From Nematostella vectensis (Eukaryota; Cnidaria; Anthozoa; Actiniaria; Edwardsiidae), in assembly GCF_932526225.1 (NCBI RefSeq), contig NC_064040.1, forward strand, positions 622,001 through 686,000: DNA of 64,000 nucleotides, in the 5' to 3' direction. Every line of letters starts with the position of its first letter. Position 1 is the first letter of the stretch. The notes beneath the pieces were generated by a model. The model did not search any database and had not been told where the DNA came from. It was given only the letters and a program-made list of their open reading frames with translations. The translations under genes and the position numbers were made by a program. Shown here one piece after another: positions 25,201-38,900 of the stretch.

Positions 25201-28200
25201 CTTGGATAACTTGATTAAGTAGATTCTAACATAGAGCATAGCGCTCGATAGATTGATATACCTTTTTTCCGAGTATACTGTTTTATTTTTCCTAATGTTA
25301 CTTTTTGGAATTTACATTCCGAAAAAAAAATTATCGATTGTAACCTTTTGGAGGTTACACTCGTAAAACAAATTCCCGAATGTAACCCGGAAGCTTTTCC
25401 CGAATGTAACCTCCAGTCCGATGGTGACTTTGCTTGGGATAGTTTACGATACAAATAGTATTAAAAGTAATTTTCATTACAATTCCCTTCAGCAATGCCA
25501 CGTTAGTCTTTCGTTGCGGGCACTTGACTATCAACGCAGCGACCCGGGTTCGATTCCCGCTGATAGCCTATTTTTTTTTCTTTATTTTTTTTTTAAAATA
25601 TCGATACTTAATTATACTGTTCTTGGTGTGTCATGACATAAAAAGAAGGTATAGGGACATTTTGATGTACTCTCAGCATCTTTGATGTGCTCATGCTTTG
25701 TTCAGGATCCTGTACATATTCTAAGCACACAAGAACTAACTAGATTCCTTGGATAACTTGATTAAGTAGATTCTAACATAGAGCATAGCGCTCGATAGAT
25801 TGATATACCTTTTTTCCGAGTATACTGTTTTATTTTTCCTAATGTTACTTTTTGGAATTTACATTCGGAAAAAAATTATTGATTGTAACCTTTTGGAGGT
25901 TACACTCGTAAAACAAATTCCCGAATGTAACCCTGAAGCTTTTCCCGAATGTAACCTCCAGTCCGATGGTGACTTTGCTTGGGATAGTTTACGATACCAA
26001 TAGTATTAACAGTAATTTTCATTACAATTCCCTTCAGCAATGCCACGTTAGTCTTTCGTTGCGGGCACTTGACTACTACCGCAGCGACCCGGGTTCGATT
26101 CCCGCTGATAGCCTATTTTTTTTCTTTATTTTTTTTTAAATATCGATACTTAATTATACTGTTCTTGGTGTGTCATGACATAAAAAGAAGGTATAGGGAC
26201 ATTTTTATGTACTCTCAGCATCTATGATGTGCTCATGCTTTGTTCAGGATCCTGTACATATTTTATGCACACAAGAACTAACTAGATTCCTTGGATAACT
26301 TGATTAAGTAGATTCTAACATAGAGCATAGCGCTCGATAGATTGATATACCTTTTTTACCGAGTATACTGTTTTATTTTCCTAATGTTACTTTTTGGAAT
26401 TTACATTCGGAAAAAAAATTATCGATTGTAACCTTTTGGAGGTTACACTCGTAAAACATTGTCCCGAATGTAACCCTGAAGCTTTTCCCGAATGTAACCT
26501 CCAATCCGATGTTGACTTTGCTTGGGATAGTTTACGATACCAATAGTATTAAAAGTAATTTTCATTACAATTCCCTTCAGCAATGCCACGTTAGTCTTTC
26601 GTTGCGGGCACTTGACTACTAACGCAACGACCCGGGTTCGATTCCCGCTGATAGCCTATTTTTTTTTCTTTATTTTTTTTTTAAAAATATCGATACTTAA
26701 TTATGCTGTTCTTGGTGTGTCATGACATAAAAAGAAGGTATAGGGACATTTTGATGTACTCTCAGCATCTTTGATGTGCTCATGCTTTGTTCAGGATCCT
26801 GCACATATTTTATGCACACAAGAACTAACTAGATTTCTTGGATAACTTGATTAAGTAGATTCTAACATAGAGCATAGCGCTCGATAGATTAATATACCTT
26901 TTTTCCGAGTATACTGTTTTATTTTTCCTAATGTTACTTTTTGGAATTTACATTCCGAAAAAAAATTATCGATTGTAACCTTTTGGAGGTTACACTCGTA
27001 AAACAAATTCCCGAATGTAACCCTGAAGCTTTTCCCGAATGTAACCTCCAGTCCGATGGTGACTTTGCTTGGGATAGTTTACGATACCAATAGTATTAAA
27101 AGTAATTTTCATTACAATTCCCTTCAGCAATGCCACGTTAGTCTTTCTTTGCGGGCACTTGACTACTAACGCAGCGACCCGGGTTCGATTCCCGCTGATA
27201 GCCTATTTTTTTTTTTATTTTTTTTTTTAAATATCGATACTTAATTATGCTGTTCTTGGTGTGTCATGACCTAAAAAGAAGGTATAGGGACATTTTGATG
27301 TACTCTCAGCATCTTTGATGTGCTCATGCTTTGTTCAGGATCCTGCACATATTTTATGCACACAAGAACTAACTAGATTTCTTGGATAACTTGATTAAGT
27401 AGATTCTAACATAGAGCATAGCCCTCGATAGATTGATATACCTTTTTTCCGAGTATACTGTTTTATTTTTCCTAATGTTACTTTTTGGAATTTACATTCC
27501 GAAAAAAAATTATCGATTGTAACCTTTTGGAGGTTACACTCGTAATTCAAATTCCCGAATGTAACCCTGAAGCTTTTCCCGAATGTAACCTCCAGTCCGA
27601 TGGTGACTTTGCTTGGGATAGTTTACGATACCAATAGTATTAAAAGTAATTTTCATTACAATTCCCTTCAGCAATGCCACGTTAGTCTTTCGTTGCGGGC
27701 ACTTGACTACTAACGCTGCGACCCGGGTTCGATTCCCGCTGATAGCCTATTTTTTTTTCTTTATTTTTTTTTTTAAAATATCGATACTTAATTATACTGT
27801 TCGTGGTGTGTCATGACATAAAAAGAAGGTATAGGGACATTTTTATGTACTCTCAGCATCTTTGATGTGCTCATACTTTGTTCAGGATCCTGTACATATT
27901 TTATGCACACAAGAACTAACTAGCTTCCTTGGATAACTTGATTAAGTAGATTCTAACATAGAGCATAGCGCTCGATAGATTGATATACCTTTTTTTCCGA
28001 GTATACTGTTTTATTTTTCCTAATGTTACTTTTTGGAATTTACATTCCGAAAAAAAATTATCGATTGTAACCTTTTGGAGGTTACACTCGTAAAACAAAT
28101 TCCCGAATGTAACCCTGAAGCTTTTCCCGAATGTAACCTCCAGTCCGATGGTGACTTTGCTTGGGATAGTTTACGATACCAATAGTATTAAAAGTAATTT

Positions 28201-28850
28201 TCATTACAATTCCCTTCAGCAATGCCACGTTAGTCTTTCTTTGCGGGCACTTGACTACTAACGCAGCGACCCGGGTTCGATTCCCGCTGATAGCCTATTT
28301 TTTTTTTCTTTATTTTTTTTTAAAAATATCGATACTTAATTATGCTGTTCTTGGTGTGTCATGACATAAAAAGAAGGTATAGGGACATTTTGATGTACTC
28401 TCAGCATCTTTGATGTGCTCATGCTTTGTTCAGGATCCTGCACATATTTTATGCACACAAGAACTAACTAGATTTCTTGGATAACTTGATTAAGTAGATT
28501 CTAACATAGAGCATAGCGCTCGATAGATTGATATACCTTTTTTCCGAGTATACTGTTTTATTTTTCCTAATGTTACTTTTTGGAATTTACATTCCGAAAA
28601 AAATTTATCGATTGTAACCTTTTGGAGGTTACACTCGTAAAACAAATTCCCGAATGTAACCCTGAAGCTTTTCCCGAATGTAACCTCCAGTCCGATGGTG
28701 ACTTTGCTTGGGATAGTTTACGATACCAATAGTATTAAAAGTAATTTTCATTACAATTCCCTTCAGCAATGCCACGTTAGTCTTTCGTTGCGGGCACTTG
28801 ACTACTAACGCAGCGACCCGGGTTCGATTCCCGCTGATAGCCTATTTTTT
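25200..28850 (+). repeat. Higher-order block M, copy 1
   Basis: Nearly seven units that match 32297-35942 at an offset of 7,090 to 7,097 bp (13 units); the small drift comes from homopolymer runs. Shared marks are TATTCTAAGCAC near 25720 and 32817, TCTTTCTTTGCGGG in place of TCTTTCGTTGCGGG (near 27143 and 34232), and TAGCTTCCTT near 27922 and 35014. Private changes here include GACTATCAACG at about 25527 and CGTAATTCAAA at about 27541. Confidence 0.8.
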
Positions 28851-31800
28851 TTTCTTTATTTTTTTTTTTTTAAATATCGATACTTAATTATACTGTTCTT
28901 GGTGTGTCATGACATAAAAAGAAGGTATAGGGACATTTTTATGTACTCTCAGCATCTTTGATGTGCTCATGCTTTGTTCAGGATCCTGCACATATTTTAT
29001 GCACACAAGAACTAACTAGATTTCTTGGATAACTTGATTAAGTAGATTCTAACATAGAGCATAGCGCTCGATAGATTGATATACCTTTTTTCCGAGTATA
29101 CTGTTTTATTTTTCCTAATGTTACTTTTTGGAATTTACATTCCGAAAAAAAATTATCGATTGTAACCTTTTGGAGGTTACACTCGTAAAACAAATTCCCG
29201 AATGTAACCCTGAAGCTTTTCCCGAATGTAACCTCCAGTCCGATGGTGACTTTGCTTGGGATAGTTTACGATACCAATAGTATTAAAAGTAATTTTCATT
29301 ACAATTCCCTTCAGCAATGCCACGTTAGTCTTTCGTTGCGGGCACTTGACTACTAACGCAGCGACCCGGGTTCGATTCCCGCTGATAGCCTTTTTTTTTT
29401 TCTTTTTTTTTTTTTAAATATCGATACTTAATTATACTGTTCTTGGTGTGTCATGACATAAAAAGAAGGTATAGGGACATTTTGATGTACTCTCAGCATC
29501 TTTGATGTGCTCATGCTTTGTTCAGGATCCTGTACATATTTTATGCACACAAGAACTAACTAGATTCCTTGGATAACTTGATTAAGTAGATTCTAACATA
29601 GAGCATAGCGCTCGATAGATTGATATACCTTTTTTTCCGAGTATACTGTTTTATTTTTCCTAATATTACTTTTTGGAATTTACATTCGGAAAAAAAATTA
29701 TCGATTGTAACCTTTTGGAGGTTACACTCGTAAAACAAATTCCCGAATGTAACCCTAAAGCTTTTCCCGAATGTAACCTCCAGTCCGATGGTGACTTTGC
29801 TTGGGATAGTTTACGATACCAATAGTATTAAAAGTAATTTTCATTACAATTCCCTTCAGCAATGCCACGTTAGTCTTTCGTTGCGGGCACTTGACTACTA
29901 CCGCAGCTACCCAAGTTTGATTCCCGCTGATAGCCTATTTTTTTTTCTTTATTTTTTTTTAAATATCGATACTTAATTATACTGTTCTTGGTGTGTCATG
30001 ACATAAAAAGAAGGTATAGGTACATTTTTATGTACTCTCAGCATCTTTGATGTGCTCATGCTTTGTTCAGGATCCTGTACATATTTTATGCGCACAAGAA
30101 CTAACTAGATTCCTTGGATAACTTGATTAAGTAGATTCTAACATAGAGCATAGCGCTCGATAGATTGATATACCTTTTTTTCCGAGTATACTGTTTTATT
30201 TTTCCTAATGTTACTTTTTGGAATTTACATTCGGAAAAAAAATTATTGATTGTAACATTTTGGAGGTTACACTCGTAAAACAAATTCCCGAATGTAACCC
30301 TGAAGCTTTTCCCGAATGTAACCTCCAGTCCGATGTTGACTTTGCTTGGGATAGTTTACGATACCAATAGTATTAAAAGTAATTTTCATTACGATTTCCT
30401 TCAGCAATGCCACGTTAGTCTTTCGTTGCGGGCACTTGACTACTAACGCAACGACCCGGGTTCGATTCCCGCTAATAGCCTATTTTTTTTCTTTATTTTT
30501 TTTTTAAATATCGATACTTAATTATACTGTTCTTGGTGTGTCATGACATAAAAAGAAGGTATAGGGACATTTTGATGTACTCTCAGCATCTTTGATGTGC
30601 TCATGCTTTGTTCAGGATCCTGTACATATTTTATGCACACAAGAACTAACAAGATTCCTTGGATAACTTGATTAAGTAGATTCTAACATAGAGCATAGCG
30701 CTCGATAGATTGATATACCTTTTTTCCGAGTATACTGTTTTATTTTTCCTAATGTTACTTTTTGGAATTTACATTCGGAAAAAAAATTTTCGATTGTAAC
30801 CTTTTGGAGGTAACACTCGTAAAACAAATTCCCGAATGTAACCCTAAAGCTTTTCCCGAATGTAACCTTCAGTCCGATGGTGACTTTGCTTGGGATAGTT
30901 TACGATACCAATAGTATTAAAAGTAAATTTCATTACAATTCCCTTCAGCAATGCCACGTTAGTCTTTCGTTGCGGGCACTTGACTACTAAAGCAGCGACC
31001 CGGGTTCGATTCTCGCTGATAGCCTATTTTTTTTTTTCTTTATTATTTTTTTTTTAAATATCGATACTTAATTAATCTGTTCTTGGTGTGTCATGACATA
31101 AAAAGATAGTATAGGGACATTTTTATGTACTCTCAGCATCTTTGATGTGCTCATGCTTTGTTCAGGATCCTGTACATATTTTATGCACACAAGAACTAAC
31201 TAGATTCCTTGGATAACTTGATTAAGTAGATTCTAACATAGAGCATAGCGCTCGATAGATTGATATACCTTTTTTTCCGAGTATACTGTTTTATTTTTCC
31301 TAATGTTACTTTTTGGAATTTACATTCGGAAAAAAATTATTGATTGTAACCTTTTGGAGGTTACACTCGTAAAACAAATTCCCGAATGTAACCCTGAAGC
31401 TTTTCCCGAATGTAACCTCCAGTCCGATGGTGACTTTGCTTGGGATAGTTTACGATACCAATAGTATTAAAAGTAATTTTCATTACAATTCCCTTCAGCA
31501 ATGCCACGTTAGTTTTTCGTTGCGGGCACTTGACTACTAACGCAGCGACCCGGGTTCGATTCCCGCTGATAGCCTATTTTTTTTTCTTTATTTTTTTTTT
31601 TAAATATCGATACTTAATTATACTGTTCTTGGTGTGTCATGACATAAAAAGAAGGTATAGGGACATTTTTATGTACTCTCAGCATCTTTGATGTGCTCAT
31701 GCTTTGTTCAGGATCCTGCACATATTTTATGCACACAAGAACTAACTAGATTTCTTGGATAACTTGATTAAGTAGATTCTAACATAGAGCATAGCGCTCG

Positions 31801-32297
31801 ATAGATTGATATACCTTTTTTCCGAGTATACTGTTTTATTTTTCCTAATGTTACTTTTTGGAATTTACATTCCGAAAAAAAATTATCGATTGTAACCTTT
31901 TGGAGGTTACACTCGTAAAACAAATTCCCGAATGTAACCCTGAAGCTTTTCCCGAATGTAACCTCCAGTCCGATGGTGACTTTGCTTGGGATAGTTTACG
32001 ATACCAATAGTATTAAAAGTAAATTTCATTACAATTCCCTTCAGCAATGCCACGTTAGTCTTTCGTTGCGGGCACTTGACTACTACCGCAGCTACCCGGG
32101 TTCGATTCCCGCTGATAGCCTATTTTTTTTTCTTTATTTTTTTTTAAATATCGATACTTAATTATACTGTTCTTGGTGTGTCATAACATAAAAAGAAGGT
32201 ATAGGGACATTTTGATGTACTCTCAGAATCTTTGATGTGCTCATGCTTTGTTCAGGATCCTGTACATATTTTATGCACACAAGAACTAACTAGATTT
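28850..32297 (+). repeat. Array segment between M copies, with block N copy 1
   Basis: Units with B boxes 29369 to 32099. About 30500-32130 matches 42520-44140 at +12,016 bp (22 units). Shared marks are GATTCTCGCTG after the T loop at 31003 and 43019, TTAGTTTTTCG near 31511 and 43526, and GTAAATTTC near 30924. The 29914 unit has the most damaged B box in the window. Confidence 0.78.
29864..29935 (+). pseudogene. tRNA-like copy with destroyed B box
   Basis: The B-box position reads AGTTTGATTCC instead of GGTTCGATTCC, and CCCGGG before the loop has become CCCAAG. Three transitions (G to A twice, C to T once) fall within seven bases, unlike the single changes in other units. It is the most damaged of the 117. 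Confidence 0.7.
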
Positions 32298-35200
32298 CTT
32301 GGATAACTTGATTAAGTAGATTCTAACATAGAGCATAGCGCTCGATAGATTGATATACCTTTTTTCCGAGTATACTGTTTTATTTTTCCTAATGTTACTT
32401 TTTGGAATTTACATTCCGAAAAAAAAATTATCGATTGTAACCTTTTGGAGGTTACACTCGTAAAACAAATTCCCGAATGTAACCCTGAAGCTTTTCCCGA
32501 ATGTAACCTCCAGTCCGATGGTGACTTTGCTTGGGATAGTTTACGATACAAATAGTATTAAAAGTAATTTTCATTACAATTCCCTTCAGCAATGCCACGT
32601 TAGTCTTTCGTTGCGGGCACTTGACTACTAACGCAGCGACCCGGGTTCGATTCCCGCTGATAGCCTATTTTTTTTTCTTTATTTTTTTTTTTAAATATCG
32701 ATACTTAATTATTCTGTTCTTGGTGTGTCATGACATAAAAAGAAGGTATAGGGACATTTTGATGTACTCTCAGCATCTTTGATGTGCTCATGCTTTGTTC
32801 AGGATCCTGTACATATTCTAAGCACACAAGAACTAACTAGATTCCTTGGATAACTTGATTAAGTAGATTCTAACATAGAGCATAGCGCTCGATAGATTGA
32901 TATACCTTTTTTCCGAGTATACTGTTTTATTTTTCCTAATGTTACTTTTTGGAATTTACATTCGGAAAAAAATTATTGATTGTAACCTTTTGGAGGTTAC
33001 ACTCGTAAAACAAATTCCCGAATGTAACCCTGAAGCTTTTCCCGAATGTAACCTCCAGTCCGATGGTGACTTTGCTTGGGATAGTTTACGATACCAATAG
33101 TATTAACAGTAATTTTCATTACAATTCCCTTCAGCAATGCCACGTTAGTCTTTCGTTGCGGGCACTTGACTACTACCGCAGCGACCCGGGTTCGATTCCC
33201 GCTGATAGCCTATTTTTTTTCTTTATTTTTTTTTAAATATCGATATTTAATTATACTGTTCTTGGTGTGTCATGACATAAAAAGAAGGTATAGGGACATT
33301 TTTATGTACTCTCAGCATCTATGATGTGCTCATGCTTTGTTCAGGATCCTGTACATATTTTATGCACACAAGAACTAACTAGATTCCTTGGATAACTTGA
33401 TTAAGTAGATTCTAACATAGAGCATAGCGCTCGATAGATTGATATACCTTTTTTACCGAGTATACTGTTTTATTTTCCTAATGTTACTTTTTGGAATTTA
33501 CATTCGGAAAAAAAATTATCGATTGTAACCTTTTGGAGGTTACACTCGTAAAACATTGTCCCGAATGTAACCCTGAAGCTTTTCCCGAATGTAACCTCCA
33601 ATCCGATGGTGACTTTGCTTGGGATAGTTTACGATACCAATAGTATTAAAAGTAATTTTCATTACAATTCCCTTCAGCAATGCCACGTTAGTCTTTCGTT
33701 GCGGGCACTTGACTACTAACGCAACGACCCGGGTTCGATTCCCGCTGATAGCCTATTTTTTTTTTTTTTTTTTTAAATATCGATACTTAATTATACTGTT
33801 CTTGGTGTGTCATGACATAAAAAGAAGGTATAGGGACATTTTGATGTACTCTCAGCATCTTTGATGTGCTCATGCTTTGTTCAGGATCCTGCACATATTT
33901 TATGCACACAAGAACTAACTAGATTTCTTGGATAACTTGATTAAGTAGATTCTAACATAGAGCATAGCGCTCGATAGATTGATATACCTTTTTTCCGAGT
34001 ATACTGTTTTATTTTTCCTAATGTTACTTTTTGGAATTTACATTCCGAAAAAAAATTATCGATTGTAACCTTTTGGAGGTTACACTCGTAAAACAAATTC
34101 CCGAATGTAACCCTGAAGCTTTTCCCGAATGTAACCTCCAGTCCGATGGTGACTTTGCTTGGGATAGTTTACGATACCAATAGTATTAAAAGTAATTTTC
34201 ATTACAATTCCCTTCAGCAATGCCACGTTAGTCTTTCTTTGCGGGCACTTGACTACTAACGCAGCGACCCGGGTTCGATTCCCGCTGATAGCCTATTTTT
34301 TTTTTCTTTATTTTTTTTTAAAAATATCGATACTTAATTATGCTGTTCTTGGTGTGTCATGACATAAAAAGAAGGTATAGGGACATTTTGATGTACTCTC
34401 AGCATCTTTGATGTGCTCATGCTTTGTTCAGGATCCTGCACATATTTTATGCACACAAGAACTAACTAGATTTCTTGGATAACTTGATTAAGTAGATTCT
34501 AACATAGAGCATAGCGCTCGATAGATTTATATACCTTTTTTCCGAGTCAACTGTTTTATTTTTCCTAATGTTACTTTTTGGAATTTACATTCCGAAAAAA
34601 AATTATCGATTGTAACCTTTTGGAGGTTACACTCGTAAAACAAATTCCCGAATGTAACCCTGAAGCTTTTCCCGAATGTAACCTCCAGTCCGATGGTGAC
34701 TTTGCTTGGGATAGTTTACGATACCAATAGTATTAAAAGTAATTTTCATTACAATTCCCTTCAGCAATGCCACGTTAGTCTTTCGTTGCGGGCACTTGAC
34801 TACTAACGCAGCGACCCGGGTTCGATTCCCGCTGATAGTCTATTTTTTTTCTTTATTTTTTTTTTTAAAATATCGATACTTAATTATACTGTTCTTGGTG
34901 TGTCATGACATAAAAAGAAGGTATAGTTACATTTTGATGTACTCTCAGCATCTTTGATGTGCTCATGCTTTGTTCAGGATCCTGTACATATTTTATGCAC
35001 ACAAGAACTAACTAGCTTCCTTGGATAACTTGATTAAGTAGATTCTAACATAGAGCATAGCGCTCGATAGATTGATATACCTTTTTTTCCGAGTATACTG
35101 TTTTATTTTTCCTAATGTTACTTTTTGGAATTTACATTCCGAAAAAAAATTATCGATTGTAACCTTTTGGAGGTTACACTCGTAAAACAAATTCCCGAAT

Positions 35201-35942
35201 GTAACCCTGAAGCTTTTCCCGAATGTAACCTCCAGTCCGATGGTGACTTTGCTTGGGATAGTTTACGATACCAATAGTATTAAAAGTAATTTTCATTACA
35301 ATTCCCTTCAGCAATGCCACGTTAGTCTTTCTTTGCGGGCACTTGACTACTAACGCAGCGACCCGGGTTCGATTCCCGCTGATAGCCTATTTTTTTTTTC
35401 TTTATTTTTTTTTAAAAATATCGATACTTAATTATGCTGTTCTTGGTGTGTCATGACATAAAAAGAAGGTATAGGGACATTTTGATGTACTCTCAGCATC
35501 TTTGATGTGCTCATGCTTTGTTCAGGATCCTGCACATATTTTATGCACACAAGAACTAACTAGATTTCTTGGATAACTTGATTAAGTAGATTCTAACATA
35601 GAGCATAGCGCTCGATAGATTGATATACCTTTTTTCCGAGTATACTGTTTTATTTTTCCTAATGTTACTTTTTGGAATTTACATTCCGAAAAAAATTTAT
35701 CGATTGTAACCTTTTGGAGGTTACACTCGTAAAACAAATTCCCGAATGTAACCCTGAAGCTTTTCCCGAATGTAACCTCCAGTCCGATGGTGACTTTGCT
35801 TGGGATAGTTTACGATACCAATAGTATTAAAAGTAATTTTCATTACAATTCCCTTCAGCAATGCCACGTTAGTCTTTCGTTGCGGGCACTTGACTACTAA
35901 CGCAGCGACCCGGGTTCGATTCCCGCTGATAGCCTATTTTTT
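32297..35942 (+). repeat. Higher-order block M, copy 2
   Basis: Second copy of block M. It is followed by a further local two-unit duplication at +1,095 bp (B boxes 35366/35913 and 36461/37008), so this side has been expanded again. Confidence 0.8.
33756..33774 (+). repeat. Uninterrupted T tract, 19 bases
   Basis: Most units have two T runs separated by C-TTTA. Here the interruption is lost and the tract is pure T. Confidence 0.85.
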
Positions 35943-38900
35943 TGTCTTTATTTTTTTTTTTTAAATATCGATACTTAATTATACTGTTCTTGGTGTGTCA
36001 TGACATAAAAAGAAGGTATAGGGACATTTTGATGTACTCTCAGCATCTTTGATGTGCTCATGCTTTGTTCAGGATCCTGCACATATTTTATGCACACAAG
36101 AACTAACTAGATTTCTTGGATAACTTGATTAAGTAGATTCTAACATAGAGCATAGCGCTCGATAGATTGATATACCTTTTTTTCCGAGTATACTGTTTTA
36201 TTTTTCCTAATGTTACTTTTTGGAATTTACATTCCGAAAAAAAATTATCGATTGTAACCTTTTGGAGGTTACACTCGTAAAACAAATTCCCGAATGTAAC
36301 CCTGAAGCTTTTCCCGAATGTAACCTCCAGTCCGATGGTGACTTTGCTTGGGATAGTTTACGATACCAATAGTATTAAAAGTAATTTTCATTACAATTCC
36401 CTTCAGCAATGCCACGTTAGTCTTTCTTTGCGGGCACTTGACTACTAACGCAGCGACCCGGGTTCGATTCCCGCTGATAGCCTATTTTTTTTTTCTTTAT
36501 TTTTTTTTAAAAATATCGATACTTAATTATGCTGTTCTTGGTGTGTCATGACATAAAAAGAAGGTATAGGGACATTTTGATGTACTCTCAGCATCTTTGA
36601 TGTGCTCATGCTTTGTTCAGGATCCTGCACATATTTTATGCACACAAGAACTAACTAGATTTCTTGGATAACTTGATTAAGTAGATTCTAACATAGAGCA
36701 TAGCGCTCGATAGATTGATATACCTTTTTTCCGAGTATACTGTTTTATTTTTCCTAATGTTACTTTTTGGAATTTACATTCCGAAAAAAATTTATCGATT
36801 GTAATCTTTTGGAGGTTACACTCGTAAAACAAATTCCCGAATGTAACCCTGAAGCTTTTCCCGAATGTAACCTCCAGTCCGATGGTGACTTTGCTTGGGA
36901 TAGTTTACGATACCAATAGTATTAAAAGTAATTTTCATTACAATTCCCTTCAGCAATGCCACGTTAGTCTTTCGTTGCGGGCACTTGACTACTAACGCAG
37001 CGACCCGGGTTCGATTCCCGCTGATAGCCTATTTTTTGTCTTTATTTTTTTTTTTTAAATATCGATACTTAATTATACTGTTCTTGGTGTGTCATGACAT
37101 AAAAAGAAGGTATAGGGACATTTTGATGTACTCTCAGCATCTTTGATGTGCTCATGCTTTGTTCAGGATCCTGCACATATTTTATGCACACAAGAACTAA
37201 CTAGATTTCTTGGATAACTTGATTAAGTAGATTCTAACATAGAGCATAGCGCTCGATAGATTGATATACCTTTTTTCCGAGTATACTGTTTTATTTTTCC
37301 TAATGTTACTTTTTGGAATTTACATTCCGAAAAAAATTTATCGATTGTAACCTTTTGGAGGTTACACTCGTAAAACAAATTCCCGAATGTAACCCTGAAG
37401 CTTTTCCCGAATGTAACCTCCAGTCCGATGGTGACTTTGCTTGGGATAGTTTACGATACCAATAGTATTAAAAGTAATTTTCATTACAATACCCTTCAGC
37501 AATGCCACGTTAGTCTTTCGTTGCGGGCACTTGACTACTAACGCAGCGACCCGGGTTCGATTCCCGCTGATAGCCTATTTTTTTGTCTTTATTTTTTTTT
37601 TTTAAATATCGATACTTAATTATACTGTTCTTGGTGTGTCATGACATAAAAAGAAGGTATAGGGACATTTTTATGTACTCTCAGCATCTTTGATGTGCTC
37701 ATGCTTTGTTCAGGATCCTGCACATATTTTATGCACACAAGAACTAACTAGATTTCTTGGATAACTTGATTAAGTAGATTCTAACATAGAGCATAGCGCT
37801 CGATAGATTGATATACCTTTTTTCCGAGTATACTGTTTTATTTTTCCTAATGTTACTTTTTGGAATTTACATTCCGAAAAAAAATTATCGATTGTAACCT
37901 TTTGGAGGTTACACTCGTAAAACAAATTCCCGAATGTAACCCTGAAGCTTTTCCCGAATGTAACCTCCAGTCCGATGGTGACTTTGCTTGGGATAGTTTA
38001 CGATACCAATAGTATTAAAAGTAATTTTCATTACAATTCCCTTCAGCAATGCCACGTTAGTCTTTCGTTGCGGGCACTTGACTACTAACGCAGCGACCCG
38101 GGTTCGATTCCCGCTGATAGCCTATTTTTTTTTTTCTTTTTTTTTTTTTTAAATATCGATACTTAATTATACTGTTCTTGGTGTGTCATGACATAAAAAG
38201 AAGGTATAGGGACATTTTGATGTACTCTCAGCATCTTTGATGTGCTCATGCTTTGTTCAGGATCCTGTACATATTTTATGCACACAAGAACTAACTAGAT
38301 TCCTTGGATAACTTGATTAAGTAGATTCTAACATAGAGCATAGCGCTCGATAGATTGATATACCTTTTTTTCCGAGTATACTGTTTTATTTTTCTTAATA
38401 TTACTTTTTGGAATTTACATTCGGAAAAAAAATTATCGATTGTAACCTTTTGGAGGTTACACTCGTAAAACAAATTCCCGAATGTAACCCTAAAGCTTTT
38501 CCCGAATGTAACCTCCAGTACGATGGTGACTTTGCTTGGGATAGTTTACGATACCAATAGTATTAAAAGTAATTTTCATTACAATTCCCTTCAGCAATGC
38601 CACGTTAGTCTTTCGTTGCGGGCACTTGACTACTACCGCAGCTACCCGGGTTCGATTCCCGCTGATAGCCTATTTTTTTTTTCTTTATTTTTTTTTAAAT
38701 ATCGATACTTAATTATACTGTTCTTGGTGTGTCATGACATAAAAAGAAGGTATAGGTACATTTTTATGTACTCTCAGCATCTTTGATGTGCTCATGCTTT
38801 GTTCAGGATCCTGTACATATTTTATGCGCACAAGAACTAACTAGATTCCTTGGATAACTTGATTAAGTAGATTCTAACATAGAGCATAGCGCTCGATAGA